Assembly (NCBI RefSeq): GCF_020480685.1
Contig: NZ_JAJAFU010000005.1
Location: 62,001-126,000 of the forward strand
Direction of reading: 5' to 3'
Origin: Deferrivibrio essentukiensis
GTDB lineage: Bacteria > Chrysiogenota > Deferribacteres > Deferribacterales > Deferrivibrionaceae
Length of the DNA stretch: 64,000 bases
This document shows, piece by piece, positions 55,115-63,316 of the stretch. The number at the start of each line of letters is the position of its first letter. Within the stretch, counting starts at the first letter, position 1. A model generated the notes under the pieces. The model worked only from the letters and a program-made list of their open reading frames with translations. It made no database searches and was not told the origin of the DNA. The position numbers were made by a program, and so were the translations under genes.

Positions 55115-56315
55115 TAACTACCCTGTTTTTACCTGATGATTTGGCTTCTAACATTTTTTTGTCTGCTTCTTCAACAATCATTGTCGAGGTGTAACCCTCT
55201 TTCATCTCTTCCACGCCTATACTTGCAGTAAGCTTGATATCGATATTTTTATATTTAAAAACAGTTTTTCTTAAATCCGCTAATATCCTTTCGGCCACAA
55301 TCGTTGCGTTTTTGATACAAGTGTTAGGCATTACTATGACAAACTCTTCACCGCCATATCTAAAAGCAAAATCAACCTTCCTAATATTCCTTTTTAAAAT
55401 ATTAGCCAAATATTTCAATACAAAATCTCCGACTACATGTCCGTAATTATCATTAACCGATTTAAAATCATCTATATCTATAAAAATAATACTAAATGTT
55501 TTCCCATATCTTTCATATTCCTCTGCCACCCTCTCGACAACCTCATCAAAATATTGACGATTGTAAAGCCCTGTCAAATAATCACGTATTATCTGTGCCT
55601 TGTAGGTTTCAAGTTCATCTTTAATTTTCTCAAGTATATTATTGTTCATATTTATTTTGGCTTTCATACCTTTTATTTGCTGTTTTTTTTCAGTCAATTC
55701 TGTTACAAACTTCTCTTTCATTAAAACTTTATCCTTTATTAGCTCGCTTAAGTTATTAAGTTGATTCACGATATACCCAAGGACGTCTTCTAAAGATTCT
55801 TTCTTAGATACTTCCTCAGCGGTAAGGCTAAGCTCAATTATCAATTTTTTATCAGTATTAATATCATCTGAAATTATACTTAACTTGTCATTGTAAGACT
55901 CATCTATAAGAGCAGCTGTTTTATCTATACCAGCAACAATATCATATATAACAGATTTTATCCTATCAAAAGCACCATAACTTTTTTCAAGTCTATCAAC
56001 AATAATTGTTATAAGCTCAATTATAACCTGCTTTTTCTCATCATATGACCCACCTCTAAGAATTTCTGCAAAATGATTAATTAAGTCGTTAGGGATGACT
56101 CCATATAATTTATCAAAAAAAGTCAAAAACTTCTGAGCAAACTCATCCATACAGTCATTACATTCCAACTTTCTTAGAAGAAGATTAAATCTCTGATTGT
56201 TACTTAAATAATCTCTAAAATTTTCTTTAGACAATACTTCATTTTTTGCTCTTAATTGCTTTAGTATTTCAATAATTATTTCACCAAACTCAACTAAGAA
56301 AGTTTGCCTATCCAT
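55104..56315 (-). CDS. Diguanylate cyclase (GGEEF) with helical N-terminus
   Basis: A 403-residue protein. The N-terminal 225 residues are helical with no recognised sensor fold; the last part is a coiled coil that links to a GGDEF domain at about 235-403. The active site reads GGEEF (FRYGGEEFVIV), an allowed variant, and RKVD five residues before it is an I-site, so it should be an active, feedback-controlled c-di-GMP synthase. It is probably cytoplasmic. It overlaps the DUF4416 gene by 8 bases upstream and the helical-repeat gene downstream. Confidence 0.88.
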   Translation of the reverse strand: MDRQTFLVEFGEIIIEILKQLRAKNEVLSKENFRDYLSNNQRFNLLLRKLECNDCMDEFAQKFLTFFDKLYGVIPNDLINHFAEILRGGSYDEKKQVIIELITIIVDRLEKSYGAFDRIKSVIYDIVAGIDKTAALIDESYNDKLSIISDDINTDKKLIIELSLTAEEVSKKESLEDVLGYIVNQLNNLSELIKDKVLMKEKFVTELTEKKQQIKGMKAKINMNNNILEKIKDELETYKAQIIRDYLTGLYNRQYFDEVVERVAEEYERYGKTFSIIFIDIDDFKSVNDNYGHVVGDFVLKYLANILKRNIRKVDFAFRYGGEEFVIVMPNTCIKNATIVAERILADLRKTVFKYKNIDIKLTASIGVEEMKEGYTSTMIVEEADKKMLEAKSSGKNRVVSEH

Positions 56316-56838
56316 CCAAATGCCCTTTTAATAGTTTTCTCATATCCTCAAAAAAACTCAAAGCTGTTTCAAGTGTATAATCGTAAAAAGTCCAAGGCAG
56401 TTTTTCAAAAGTATTACCCTTTCTCATTAATTGTACATCACCATATATAGAGTTTGCAATATAAATTCTATGAGTAAAGTTTTTAGTGCTTGCAGCGACC
56501 ACCTTTTCGAGAGCGACATAGCCGGGGTCGATATTAATCATTCTTTTACCGTTTTTCAGATATTTATCTTCTATTTCAACGGCTTTTAGTTTTAGAGAAA
56601 CTATTTCATCAGGTAACATAAAGTATTTAAACCCCGCAAAATACTTATAAAGAGACTCCCCCATTTCCGGCACATAATACGTCGTGTGGGAAAAAGGGAA
56701 AATTTCAGATTTAATATAAATTTTTCCGAAATTTTCCTCTAATATTTTGTCAGGGTTACTTATTTCATTTTCATTATAAAGAACAGCACAAAATAGAACA
56801 ACCTCAAGCGGCCTTCTTACCCCTCCGCCAAAAACCAT
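56308..56838 (-). CDS. DUF4416-family protein
   Basis: A 176-residue protein matching the DUF4416 pattern: FPFSHTTYYVPEMGESLYKY, KRMINIDPGYVALEKVVAAS, NFTHRIYIANSIYGDVQL and LPWTFYDYTLETALSFFE. Family members are about this long and found mostly in deltaproteobacteria, Aquificota and similar groups; annotation as GTP-binding protein in databases is not supported by any P-loop here. Function unknown. It sits between hfq (3-base gap) and the GGEEF cyclase. Confidence 0.82.
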   Translation of the reverse strand: MVFGGGVRRPLEVVLFCAVLYNENEISNPDKILEENFGKIYIKSEIFPFSHTTYYVPEMGESLYKYFAGFKYFMLPDEIVSLKLKAVEIEDKYLKNGKRMINIDPGYVALEKVVAASTKNFTHRIYIANSIYGDVQLMRKGNTFEKLPWTFYDYTLETALSFFEDMRKLLKGHLDG

Positions 56839-56841
56839 AAA

Positions 56842-57066
56842 CTATTCTACTTCAATTTCAGGTATTTCTTCTGAAGGCTCAATAGTAGATATAGCGTGCT
56901 TGTAAATCATTTTTTGATTTTCATCTTTTAAAACAATCACAAAATTATCAAACCCTTTAACAAGCCCTTCAAGTTTGACACCATTCATAAGATAAACGGT
57001 AACCGGTATCCTTTTTCTCCTCACATGATTAAGAAACAAATCTTGAATATTCAGCTTTTTACTCAT
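56842..57066 (-). CDS. hfq: RNA chaperone Hfq
   Basis: Hfq is the hexameric Sm-like protein that helps small RNAs pair with mRNAs. The 74-residue protein has Sm1 ([19 protein letters not shown]), Sm2 with the hallmark YKHAIST, and the N-terminal [19 protein letters not shown]. The short acidic tail ends EIEVE. A ribosome binding site GAGGGG is 9 bases upstream and a sigma-70 promoter lies at 57111-57139. miaA, its usual neighbour, is 1.2 kb upstream, separated by insertion-element remains. Confidence 0.95.
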   Translation of the reverse strand: MSKKLNIQDLFLNHVRRKRIPVTVYLMNGVKLEGLVKGFDNFVIVLKDENQKMIYKHAISTIEPSEEIPEIEVE

Positions 57067-57110
57067 AAAAACTATCCCCTCACTTCTTATTTTAAAACAA
57101 CTACTTTCTT

Positions 57111-57139
57111 ATTGTATAATATACTTATGATTATTTCAA
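57111..57139 (-). promoter_or_regulatory. Sigma-70 type promoter for hfq
   Basis: On the minus strand TTGAAA, 17 bases, TACAAT, about 45 bases before the hfq start. Both boxes match at 5 of 6. A second -35-like TTGACG lies a little upstream (57149-57154) but has no fitting -10. Confidence 0.65.
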
Positions 57140-57258
57140 GATTATTTGCACGTCAACACATTTTTTAACAATAAACTATAATTAAAAATAAAAACACATT
57201 GAATAGCAAAAAAATAATATAACATTTTAGTTACTATATATTGGGGGCAAGTTGGTAT

Positions 57259-57441
57259 ATGACATTAATTTCATTTCTATCGAATAAGATAATTTCCTTT
57301 CTACCATTAATTATAACTTTAACAATAGTAGGAGTGACTATTTGGAGTAGCCATAAAATTCTAATTGCAAAAAACAGCGACATTGGAAGTGACAAGCTTT
57401 TCCCTAAACAGATTATTGAGGCCTTTGTTGCCACTCTTTAA
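57259..57441 (+). pseudogene. Truncated membrane-protein gene, cut by an insertion element
   Basis: An ATG at 57259 opens a frame of 60 codons. The first 53 residues (MTLISFLSNKIISFLPLIIT, then LTIVGVTIWSSHKILIAKNS) form one strong membrane helix and a short charged part ending DKLFPKQII. The DNA at 57419 then changes to the antisense of an IS256 transposase, so the last codons to the stop at 57441 are not native. It looks like the N-terminus of a polytopic membrane protein; a small-conductance mechanosensitive channel is one possible source, from weak likeness only. The 3' part is lost. Confidence 0.55.
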
Positions 57442-57887
57442 CCTTATCTATTATCTTATCTGTAATTTCACTAATTGCCACAGGGGATATGTTTATCCCA
57501 TATAATTCTGTTATATGCGATGAAATATCTTTATAGCTCATACCTAAGCCATACATAGCCAATATTTTACCCTCTATTTCATCACTAATGTCATCTAATG
57601 TTTTTTGACTATCTGAGGCTCAAATTCACCATCCCTATGGAGTACTTAATTCAAAACTACCTGCTGAGCTTTTTATTGTCTTTTTATTGTAGCCATTACT
57701 GCGATTTTTTCTTGTCTTCAGACTATTCAGCATTTAAATGCATGCTTATTTCTGCTTCAAGAGCTGTTTCCACCAATTCTTTAATCAAAGAACTTAGAAT
57801 ACCATCTTTACCTGTTAATTTCTTGCCTGATAATAAATCTTCTAATTCTTTTTCAAAATTAAATTTCTTTTCCATGTCAAGATTCAT
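57419..57887 (-). pseudogene. Decayed IS256-family transposase, N-terminal part
   Basis: Read on the minus strand from the ATG at 57887 (or 57875) the frame gives MEKKFNFEKELEDLLSGKKL, then TGKDGILSSLIKELVETALE and MHLNAE before a stop. In shifted frames it goes on with NRSNGYNKKTIKSSAGSFEL, RDGEFEPQIVKK and GKILAMYGLGMSYKDISSHI, then SPVAISEITDKIIDKVKEWQ. These are the standard N-terminal blocks of Mutator/IS256 transposases. At least three frameshifts and a stop break it, and it ends at KEWQQRP before the catalytic core. It cannot make an active enzyme. Confidence 0.9.
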
Positions 57888-57911
57888 CCTAATTTATTCT
57901 TCTTTATAATA

Positions 57912-57938
57912 CCTTGACACGGAATTTTGAACAGTCTC
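57912..57938 (-). repeat. Left terminal inverted repeat of the IS256-type element
   Basis: On the minus strand the sequence begins GAGACTGTTCAAAATT and continues to CCGTGTCAAGG, 25 bases before the transposase ATG region. A GAGACTGTTCAAA start is common in this family. The partner repeat is absent from the window. Confidence 0.65.
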
Positions 57939-57953
57939 TTTTAAAAGCCTTAA

Positions 57954-58172
57954 TTATAAGTATATTTCATGCTTAGAGCGGCACTTGCTGCACTCTATGT
58001 ACAATTTTCTTCTATTGTAGTTTTTTTCAAATGAGCAATAAAGCTCTCTATGCGGGGTACTCCCTTCACATTTTTCACAATAATAAGTAGTTTTACCGAC
58101 ATCACACCCGTTGATAAAGCAAAATAGGAGAAGACCAACTACAAATATAAGATACATTAATAAATGAATCAT
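57954..58172 (-). CDS. Small membrane protein with a two-CxxC zinc-ribbon
   Basis: A 72-residue protein with an N-terminal membrane helix or lipoprotein-like signal (MIHLLMYLIFVVGLLLFCFI) followed by a soluble part with two CxxC pairs, YCEKCEG and ECSKCRS, about 25 residues apart, as in a zinc ribbon. A GAAGGG ribosome binding site precedes the ATG. A cysteine within the signal (NGC) might allow lipidation, but no clear lipobox is seen. The function is unknown. The insertion element ends 16 bases after its stop, so the gene itself is intact. Confidence 0.65.
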   Translation of the reverse strand: MIHLLMYLIFVVGLLLFCFINGCDVGKTTYYCEKCEGSTPHRELYCSFEKNYNRRKLYIECSKCRSKHEIYL

Positions 58173-58248
58173 AAGCCCTTCTTCTCATAGGAAACCTAAC
58201 TTACAGGCCCTATAATAAAATATTGTATATATAATTTGTTTTAATTAC

Positions 58249-58276
58249 AATTTACACCATATACTATAGGTGTCAA
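58249..58276 (-). promoter_or_regulatory. Sigma-70 type promoter for the small zinc-ribbon gene
   Basis: On the minus strand TTGACA (perfect), 16 bases, TAAATT. The -35 lies 3 bases after the miaA stop. It is about 77 bases before the ATG at 58172, so a leader of some 70 bases is expected. Confidence 0.55.
58254..58273. promoter_or_regulatory. Operator-like inverted repeat over the promoter spacer
   Basis: ACACC, 10 bases, GGTGT, with a partly symmetric AT centre (ATATACTATA). It fills the spacer between the -35 and -10 boxes, where a repressor or MerR-type activator would bind. No known regulator site is recognised. Confidence 0.4.
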
Positions 58277-58278
58277 GA

Positions 58279-59202
58279 TTAATTAACTTCAGGCTTATAA
58301 TTATTTGTAAATTCTCTAAAAAATGCATCTCTGTCAATAATTGAAAAGTTTAAAAACCTCACATTTTTCATATGTCTAAACCATGTAAGCTGCCTTTTGG
58401 CAAAATTTCTCGTTTTCTTCTTTATGTCTGAAATAATACTTTCAATATCGCCACCATATCTTAAAAAAGCAGCCAACTCTCTGTAACCAATAGCTTTAAA
58501 ACCGGGAGAATTTTCATCATACCCTAAACTTAGCAGGTATTTTACCTCGTCAATCCACCCTAACTCAATCATCTTATCGACCCTTTTGTTTATTTTCTCA
58601 TAAAGTAAATCCCTATCATTGTTAAAAATATACACATCAAAATCATATGGAAGCTTTTTATGATATTTTTTGTGCATCTTACTAAAGGGGATACCCAATA
58701 CATAGTATGCCTCAAGAGCTCTTAAAGTCCTCTTTTTATCATTTTTAGAAATTTTTTGAGCATACTCTGGGTCAATATTTGACAGTCTGTTATACATTGC
58801 ATCAAGTCCTATTTTTTCACACTCAACATTCAAATTACTAAAAATTTTTTCATCCCTACCACTAACCTGACAAAGCCCTTCTACTAATGACTCCACATAA
58901 AGGCCTGTACCGCCTACAACCACTGGAAGCCTTCCTTTAGACATTATATCCGGTATAAGTTTCTCACAGTGCGCAAAAAACTCCCCTACATTGTATTGAA
59001 TATCGGGGGTTATAATATCTACCAAATGATGTTTGCACTTTTTCAATTCGATAGCACTCGGCTTTGCAGTCCCGATATCCATAAATTTGTAGACCTGAAA
59101 AGCGTCTGCATTTATAATTTCGATATCTAAAAGCTCAGCCACTTCTAACACAAAATCTGACTTACCGGTTGCTGTTGGGCCTGTGATAATTGGAATCTTC
59201 AT
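58279..59202 (-). CDS. miaA: tRNA dimethylallyltransferase
   Basis: MiaA adds an isopentenyl group to A37 of tRNAs that read codons starting with U. The 307-residue protein has the P-loop GPTATGKSDF at residues 8-17, the conserved NADAFQVYKFMDIGTAKPS, DIITPDIQYNVGEFF, VGGTGLYVESLVEGL and the C-terminal RNFAKRQLTWFRHM. The normal serine of DSxQVY is Ala here (DAFQVY), a conservative change. It overlaps mutL by 4 bases. Confidence 0.95.
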   Translation of the reverse strand: MKIPIITGPTATGKSDFVLEVAELLDIEIINADAFQVYKFMDIGTAKPSAIELKKCKHHLVDIITPDIQYNVGEFFAHCEKLIPDIMSKGRLPVVVGGTGLYVESLVEGLCQVSGRDEKIFSNLNVECEKIGLDAMYNRLSNIDPEYAQKISKNDKKRTLRALEAYYVLGIPFSKMHKKYHKKLPYDFDVYIFNNDRDLLYEKINKRVDKMIELGWIDEVKYLLSLGYDENSPGFKAIGYRELAAFLRYGGDIESIISDIKKKTRNFAKRQLTWFRHMKNVRFLNFSIIDRDAFFREFTNNYKPEVN

Positions 59203-60875
59203 AGCCTATGAAACTTCTTGTAAATCTCTTCCTTACTCATTTTATAAACTATAGGCCTGCCGTGAGGGCAGGTGTATGGATTTTTTGTTTCAAAAAGATC
59301 TTTGACAATTTTACTCATTTCATAATCGGTAAGTTTTTCCCCTGCCTTTATGGCAGTCTTGCATGCCATAGTCAAAGATAATGAATCAAGGAAGTTATCA
59401 CTTTTATTGTTATTAAACTCATTCAAAAGCTCTACAAACTCATTTTCTATATTTTTATGAACAATACTTGTAGGTACACTCAGAATAGAAATAAAATTAC
59501 CGCCAAAATCTTCTAACTCAAATCCAAGCCTTAAAAAGTTATTTAAATTATTTAATACAATATCTTTATCATTATCACTCAATTCTACAATAATAGGCTC
59601 TACAAGCTTTATTTTTGTGACAAAATTATTAGTATTTGAAATAAATTTTTCATATAATACCCTTTCATGGGCAATATGCTGGTCAATAAAATAAACTTCA
59701 CCATCCTTTTCTACTAATATTACAGAATCAAAAACTTGACCTATTACCTTTATTTCATCCTTTTCCTCAAAAGTGTCAGAATACGATGATGTTACTAACT
59801 CATCAACACTTGAAGAATAATTTATAATGTTCTCTTTCACGAAATAGTTTGTCTGAATATTATCAAGTCGATAGACAACGCTACCGCTATTACTTAACTG
59901 TTGCTTTCCGAGATTAGATGAAATAATTTTGTTAACTGCTGAAAATACATCTCTATCATTTAAAAATTTAACATTCATCTTTGTGGGATGCACATTCACA
60001 TCAACTGCATCAGGATTAATTTTTATGGATACTACGCCTGCAGGATATTTATTTTGAGGCAATTTTCTAAAATATGCCTGAACAACTGCCTGAGTTAAAG
60101 CAAAATCTTTTATTACTCTATTATTAAGACCAACAAAAATATAGTCTTTCCTATTTCTTTGAACATTTGGCAGTGACAAAACTGCTTCAATTTTAATATT
60201 ATTATGATTATCATTAATATAAAATACGTTATTTAAACCAAAAGATGAAATAAATCTATCTTTCATGCTGTCATATTTTGAGAAAGTAATCACATTCTTT
60301 TCATCAACAAAAAGCTCTACCTCGATATTATGATTAATTGAGCTAAAGATTTTAACAAATCTTATAATTTCTCTCTGTTCAGCAGAAATAGATTTAATAA
60401 ATTTTCTTCTTGCAGGGACATTTTCAAAAAGATTTTTTACGGTGACAGTTGTTCCATTTTGGATTTTACCTGGTTTTGTCTCCCCTACTCTTCCAAAATA
60501 TACTTGCAATTCTGCCGCTTCATACCCTTCCCTTTTAGACTCAATTTTAAAATCACTTACGGAAGATATTGCGGCTAAGGCTTCCCCTCTAAAACCAAAA
60601 GTATTAATTCTGTATACATCTTCTATGTTAGATATTTTACTGGTAGAATATCTTAAGACAGCATTCTTTAAATCTTCGGGTAAAATACCTCTGCCATTAT
60701 CGGTTACCTTTATAAGTCCAAGACCACCGTCAAATATGTCTATTCGTATAAAAGTTGCACCGGCATCGACAGCGTTTTCAACAAGCTCTTTTACCACATT
60801 AAAGGGGCGCTCTACGACTTCCCCTGCTGCAATTTTATTAGCAATCTTTTGATCTAAGATTTTTATTTCAGACAC
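59199..60875 (-). CDS. mutL: DNA mismatch repair protein MutL, endonuclease type
   Basis: A 558-residue GHKL ATPase that acts after MutS finds a mismatch. The N-terminal ATPase has KIAAGEVVERPFNVVKELVE, NAVDAGA, DNGRGI and TFGFRGEALAAISSV. The C-terminal domain has the metal-binding endonuclease motif DQHIAHERVLYE, i.e. DQHAx2Ex4E with Ala to Ile, plus the CPHGRP motif. This means strand nicking by MutL itself, as in bacteria without MutH. It overlaps miaA by 4 bases and lies 2 bases after accA. Confidence 0.94.
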   Translation of the reverse strand: MSEIKILDQKIANKIAAGEVVERPFNVVKELVENAVDAGATFIRIDIFDGGLGLIKVTDNGRGILPEDLKNAVLRYSTSKISNIEDVYRINTFGFRGEALAAISSVSDFKIESKREGYEAAELQVYFGRVGETKPGKIQNGTTVTVKNLFENVPARRKFIKSISAEQREIIRFVKIFSSINHNIEVELFVDEKNVITFSKYDSMKDRFISSFGLNNVFYINDNHNNIKIEAVLSLPNVQRNRKDYIFVGLNNRVIKDFALTQAVVQAYFRKLPQNKYPAGVVSIKINPDAVDVNVHPTKMNVKFLNDRDVFSAVNKIISSNLGKQQLSNSGSVVYRLDNIQTNYFVKENIINYSSSVDELVTSSYSDTFEEKDEIKVIGQVFDSVILVEKDGEVYFIDQHIAHERVLYEKFISNTNNFVTKIKLVEPIIVELSDNDKDIVLNNLNNFLRLGFELEDFGGNFISILSVPTSIVHKNIENEFVELLNEFNNNKSDNFLDSLSLTMACKTAIKAGEKLTDYEMSKIVKDLFETKNPYTCPHGRPIVYKMSKEEIYKKFHRL

Positions 60876-60877
60876 AA

Positions 60878-61834
60878 CTAACCGGCAAAAACACCCATTT
60901 TTCTGAATTTTTCATATCTATGTTCAAAAAGTCGTTGTGGAGACATAGATTTTAACTCTTGCAGACTTTTGAATATCGCCTTTCTTACATTTGATGCGGT
61001 CTGCACGTGGTCTCTGTGACTTCCCCCTAATGGTTCAGGAATAATTTCATCAATTATATTAAATTTAATTAAATCTTGTGCCGTCAACTTTAAAGCCTCT
61101 GCTGCTCTTTTGGCGTAAGATGGGTCTTTCCAAAGAATAGAAGCGCACCCTTCAGGGCTTATTACAGCATAAATTGAATGCTCAAGCATCAATACTTTAT
61201 TCCCAACAGCTATTCCAAGGGCGCCACCACTCCCCCCTTCGCCGGAAATAACGGTAATAATTGGTACAGTCAAACCTGCCATTTCAAAGAGGTTTCTTGC
61301 AATGGCCTCAGCCTGCCCTCTTTCCTCGGCACCAATTCCGGGATATGCCCCGGGTGTATCAACAAAGGTTATTATCGGTCTTTTGAATTTTTCAGCCATA
61401 TGAAAAATTCTGAGAGCCTTTCTATAACCTTCCGGATTTGCCATACCAAAGTTTCTTACAATATTTTCTTTGGTATTTCTTCCTTTTTGATGCCCAACCA
61501 CAACCACAGGCTCACCTTCAAATTTTGCCACACCAGCCACAATGGCAGGGTCATCTCTAAAAAGCCTGTCCCCATGAAGCTCACAAAAATCCGTAAAGAT
61601 TAGCTTTATATAATCCATTGTGTAAGGTCTGTTAGGATGCCTTGCCACAAGGACCTTTTGTGCCGGAGTTAAGTTTTTATAAACAGATGCCTTAACCTTT
61701 TCCAGCTTCTTTTCCAAAGACTGAATTTCACTTTTGAAATCATCATCTGCTATATTTGATAAATTTTTAAGCTCTTCTATTTTTGTCTCAAGTTCATAAA
61801 TCTGAGATTCAAATTCTAAAGGTTGTACTGTCAT
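60878..61834 (-). CDS. accA: Acetyl-CoA carboxylase carboxyltransferase subunit alpha
   Basis: AccA is half of the carboxyltransferase that makes malonyl-CoA for fatty acid synthesis. The 318-residue protein has an N-terminal coiled coil ([16 protein letters not shown]), and the core segments [60 protein letters not shown] and [13 protein letters not shown]. The ATG at 61834 is preceded by GGGAG with a 9-base gap; a TTG 9 bases upstream lies too close to that site. accD is not in the window. Confidence 0.95.
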   Translation of the reverse strand: MTVQPLEFESQIYELETKIEELKNLSNIADDDFKSEIQSLEKKLEKVKASVYKNLTPAQKVLVARHPNRPYTMDYIKLIFTDFCELHGDRLFRDDPAIVAGVAKFEGEPVVVVGHQKGRNTKENIVRNFGMANPEGYRKALRIFHMAEKFKRPIITFVDTPGAYPGIGAEERGQAEAIARNLFEMAGLTVPIITVISGEGGSGGALGIAVGNKVLMLEHSIYAVISPEGCASILWKDPSYAKRAAEALKLTAQDLIKFNIIDEIIPEPLGGSHRDHVQTASNVRKAIFKSLQELKSMSPQRLFEHRYEKFRKMGVFAG

Positions 61835-61997
61835 AATAATCAACTCCCAAGCTAATTTAATATATCTTTAATAGATAACACATATCAAATAATTTGGCAA
61901 AATAATTTTCTGAATCTGCCCTCATTTGATCTGAAGATGTCAATTTCATATAAAATATCAGAAACATTGCATAAAAAATACTATATTCGTTTTATTA

Positions 61998-62026
61998 TTT
62001 ACAAGCACTGTCTTTAGTGTTATTAT
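61998..62026 (+). promoter_or_regulatory. Sigma-70 type promoter for ald
   Basis: TTTACA, 17 bases, TATTAT, about 60 bases before the ald ATG. The boxes match the consensus at 5 of 6 each with an ideal spacer. Further upstream, 61844-61997 is AT-rich and holds only weak candidates for accA promoters on the other strand. Confidence 0.65.
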
Positions 62027-62031
62027 GAATT

Positions 62032-62074
62032 TTTAGTTTAACTAAACTTAAAAATATACTTTATAACTAAACTT
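62032..62074. promoter_or_regulatory. Operator-like palindrome and direct repeat ahead of ald
   Basis: TTTAGTT, one base, AACTAAA (62032-62046) is a perfect 7-1-7 inverted repeat starting 6 bases after the -10 box, near the expected transcription start. The sequence AACTAAACTT occurs at 62040-62049 and again at 62065-62074, 25 bases apart. This looks like a regulator binding region in the leader; alanine dehydrogenase genes are often controlled by Lrp-type proteins, but no match to a known site is claimed. Confidence 0.45.
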
Positions 62075-62084
62075 GGAGGAAACA

Positions 62085-63197
62085 ATGATAGTAGGCGTAC
62101 CAAAGGAAATTAAAAACAATGAGAACAGAGTAAGTATGACACCTGCAGGCGTGCATCAGTTTGTTGCGGCCGGCCACGAGGTATTGATTCAAAAAGGTGC
62201 TGGGCTTGGAAGCGGTATTACTGATGAGGAATATATCAAAGAGGGTGCAAAAATTCTTGATACAGCAAAGGAAATTTTTGACAGTGCGGAAATGATTGTC
62301 AAAGTAAAAGAGCCTCAGGCTGTTGAAATTGAAATGCTCAAAGAGGGTCAAATTTTATACACATATCTCCATCTTGCCCCTGACAAGCCTCAAACAATAG
62401 GACTTATTGAGAAAAAGGTCGTAGGTATCGCATACGAAACAATAGAGGTAAACAGAAAGCTCCCTCTACTTGAGCCTATGAGCGAGGTTGCAGGTAAAAT
62501 GGCGTCAATGATGGCAGCACATTTTCTTGCCAAGCCATACGGTGGCAGAGGTATGCTTGCCGGCGGTGTGGCAGGCACTCATAGTGCAAAATTTGTAATA
62601 TTGGGCGGAGGGACTGCTGGTATTAACGCAGCAAAGATAGCAGCTGGGCTTGGAGCAAAGGTAGTTGTAATGGATGTAAATTTGGAAAGGATGAGATATC
62701 TTGAAGATGTATTGCCCAAAAACTGCGAAACAATTATGTCAAACAGGTATAACATAATGAATGAAATAAAAGATGCCGATGCTGTTATCGGTACGGTTTT
62801 AATTCCGGGTGCAAAAGCACCTCACCTCATTACGAGGGATATGCTTAAACTTATGCAGCCCGGAGCTGTAATTGTAGATGTATCTATTGACCAGGGTGGA
62901 TGCGTGGAAACCTCAAGGCCGACTACACATCAAGACCCTGTGTATGAAGTCGATGGAATTATTCACTATTGTGTTGCAAATATGCCCGGAGCTTACGCGA
63001 GGACATCTACATTTGCACTTACAAATGCTACACTTTCATATGGTCTTGAAATAGCTAACAAAGGATGGAAAAAAGCTGCCCTTGAAAATCCTGCAATTTT
63101 TAAAGGGGTAAATGTTTACGACGGGCATGTTACTTGCAAGCCTGTAGCTGAAGCTCACGAATTACCTTATACTGACCTTTCCCTTTTAATACAGTAA
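62085..63197 (+). CDS. ald: Alanine dehydrogenase
   Basis: Ald interconverts L-alanine and pyruvate plus ammonia with NAD. The 370-residue protein begins IVGVPKEIKNNENRVSMTP, has KVKEPQAVE with a catalytic lysine, the NAD loop ILGGGTAGINAAKIAAGLGA, and VDVSIDQGGCVETSRPTTHQ. The ATG at 62085 has GGAGG six bases upstream, so the TTG 12 bases earlier, which lies in that site, is rejected. It is a monocistronic gene with promoter, leader palindrome and terminator. Base composition is slightly richer in GC than nearby genes, as common for highly expressed enzymes. Confidence 0.96.
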   Translation: MIVGVPKEIKNNENRVSMTPAGVHQFVAAGHEVLIQKGAGLGSGITDEEYIKEGAKILDTAKEIFDSAEMIVKVKEPQAVEIEMLKEGQILYTYLHLAPDKPQTIGLIEKKVVGIAYETIEVNRKLPLLEPMSEVAGKMASMMAAHFLAKPYGGRGMLAGGVAGTHSAKFVILGGGTAGINAAKIAAGLGAKVVVMDVNLERMRYLEDVLPKNCETIMSNRYNIMNEIKDADAVIGTVLIPGAKAPHLITRDMLKLMQPGAVIVDVSIDQGGCVETSRPTTHQDPVYEVDGIIHYCVANMPGAYARTSTFALTNATLSYGLEIANKGWKKAALENPAIFKGVNVYDGHVTCKPVAEAHELPYTDLSLLIQ

Positions 63198-63223
63198 AAA
63201 AATCCCCTATATGGGGATTTTTT
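63197..63223 (+). terminator. Intrinsic terminator after ald
   Basis: AAAAAATCCCC, loop TATAT, GGGGATTTTTT, starting inside the ald stop codon. The symmetric A and T runs mean it could work on both strands. Confidence 0.92.
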
Positions 63224-63283
63224 CTTATTATATTAATCATATATTTCTAAAAACAAGTTCAGACCAATCTTTCATATCCACAC

Positions 63284-63312
63284 TTGACACAATATGAAAA
63301 CTGTATTATCTT
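63284..63312 (+). promoter_or_regulatory. Sigma-70 type promoter for lexA
   Basis: TTGACA (perfect), 17 bases, TATCTT. The -10 is weak (4 of 6). The LexA box begins 5 bases after the -10, over the expected transcription start. Confidence 0.55.
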
Positions 63313-63316
63313 CAGA

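Larger units (their letters stand above)
57419..57938 (-). mobile_element. IS256-family element remnant, left end only
   Basis: The stretch from 57938 down to 57419 keeps the left inverted repeat and the first third of a transposase, then stops abruptly at the truncated membrane-protein gene. The right end, the catalytic DDE part and the right inverted repeat are missing. No target-site duplication can be tested because one end is lost. It fills most of the gap between the small zinc-ribbon gene and the truncated gene, and explains why hfq and miaA are apart. Confidence 0.85.

Noticed and set aside
57234-57434. 66-codon minus-strand frame beginning MATKASIICLGKSLSLPM
   Set aside because: It joins the end of the transposase remnant to antisense of the truncated membrane gene; a fusion by chance.
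57598-57909. 103-codon plus-strand frame
   Set aside because: Lies antisense within the IS256 transposase remnant; the minus-strand reading gives clear transposase blocks.
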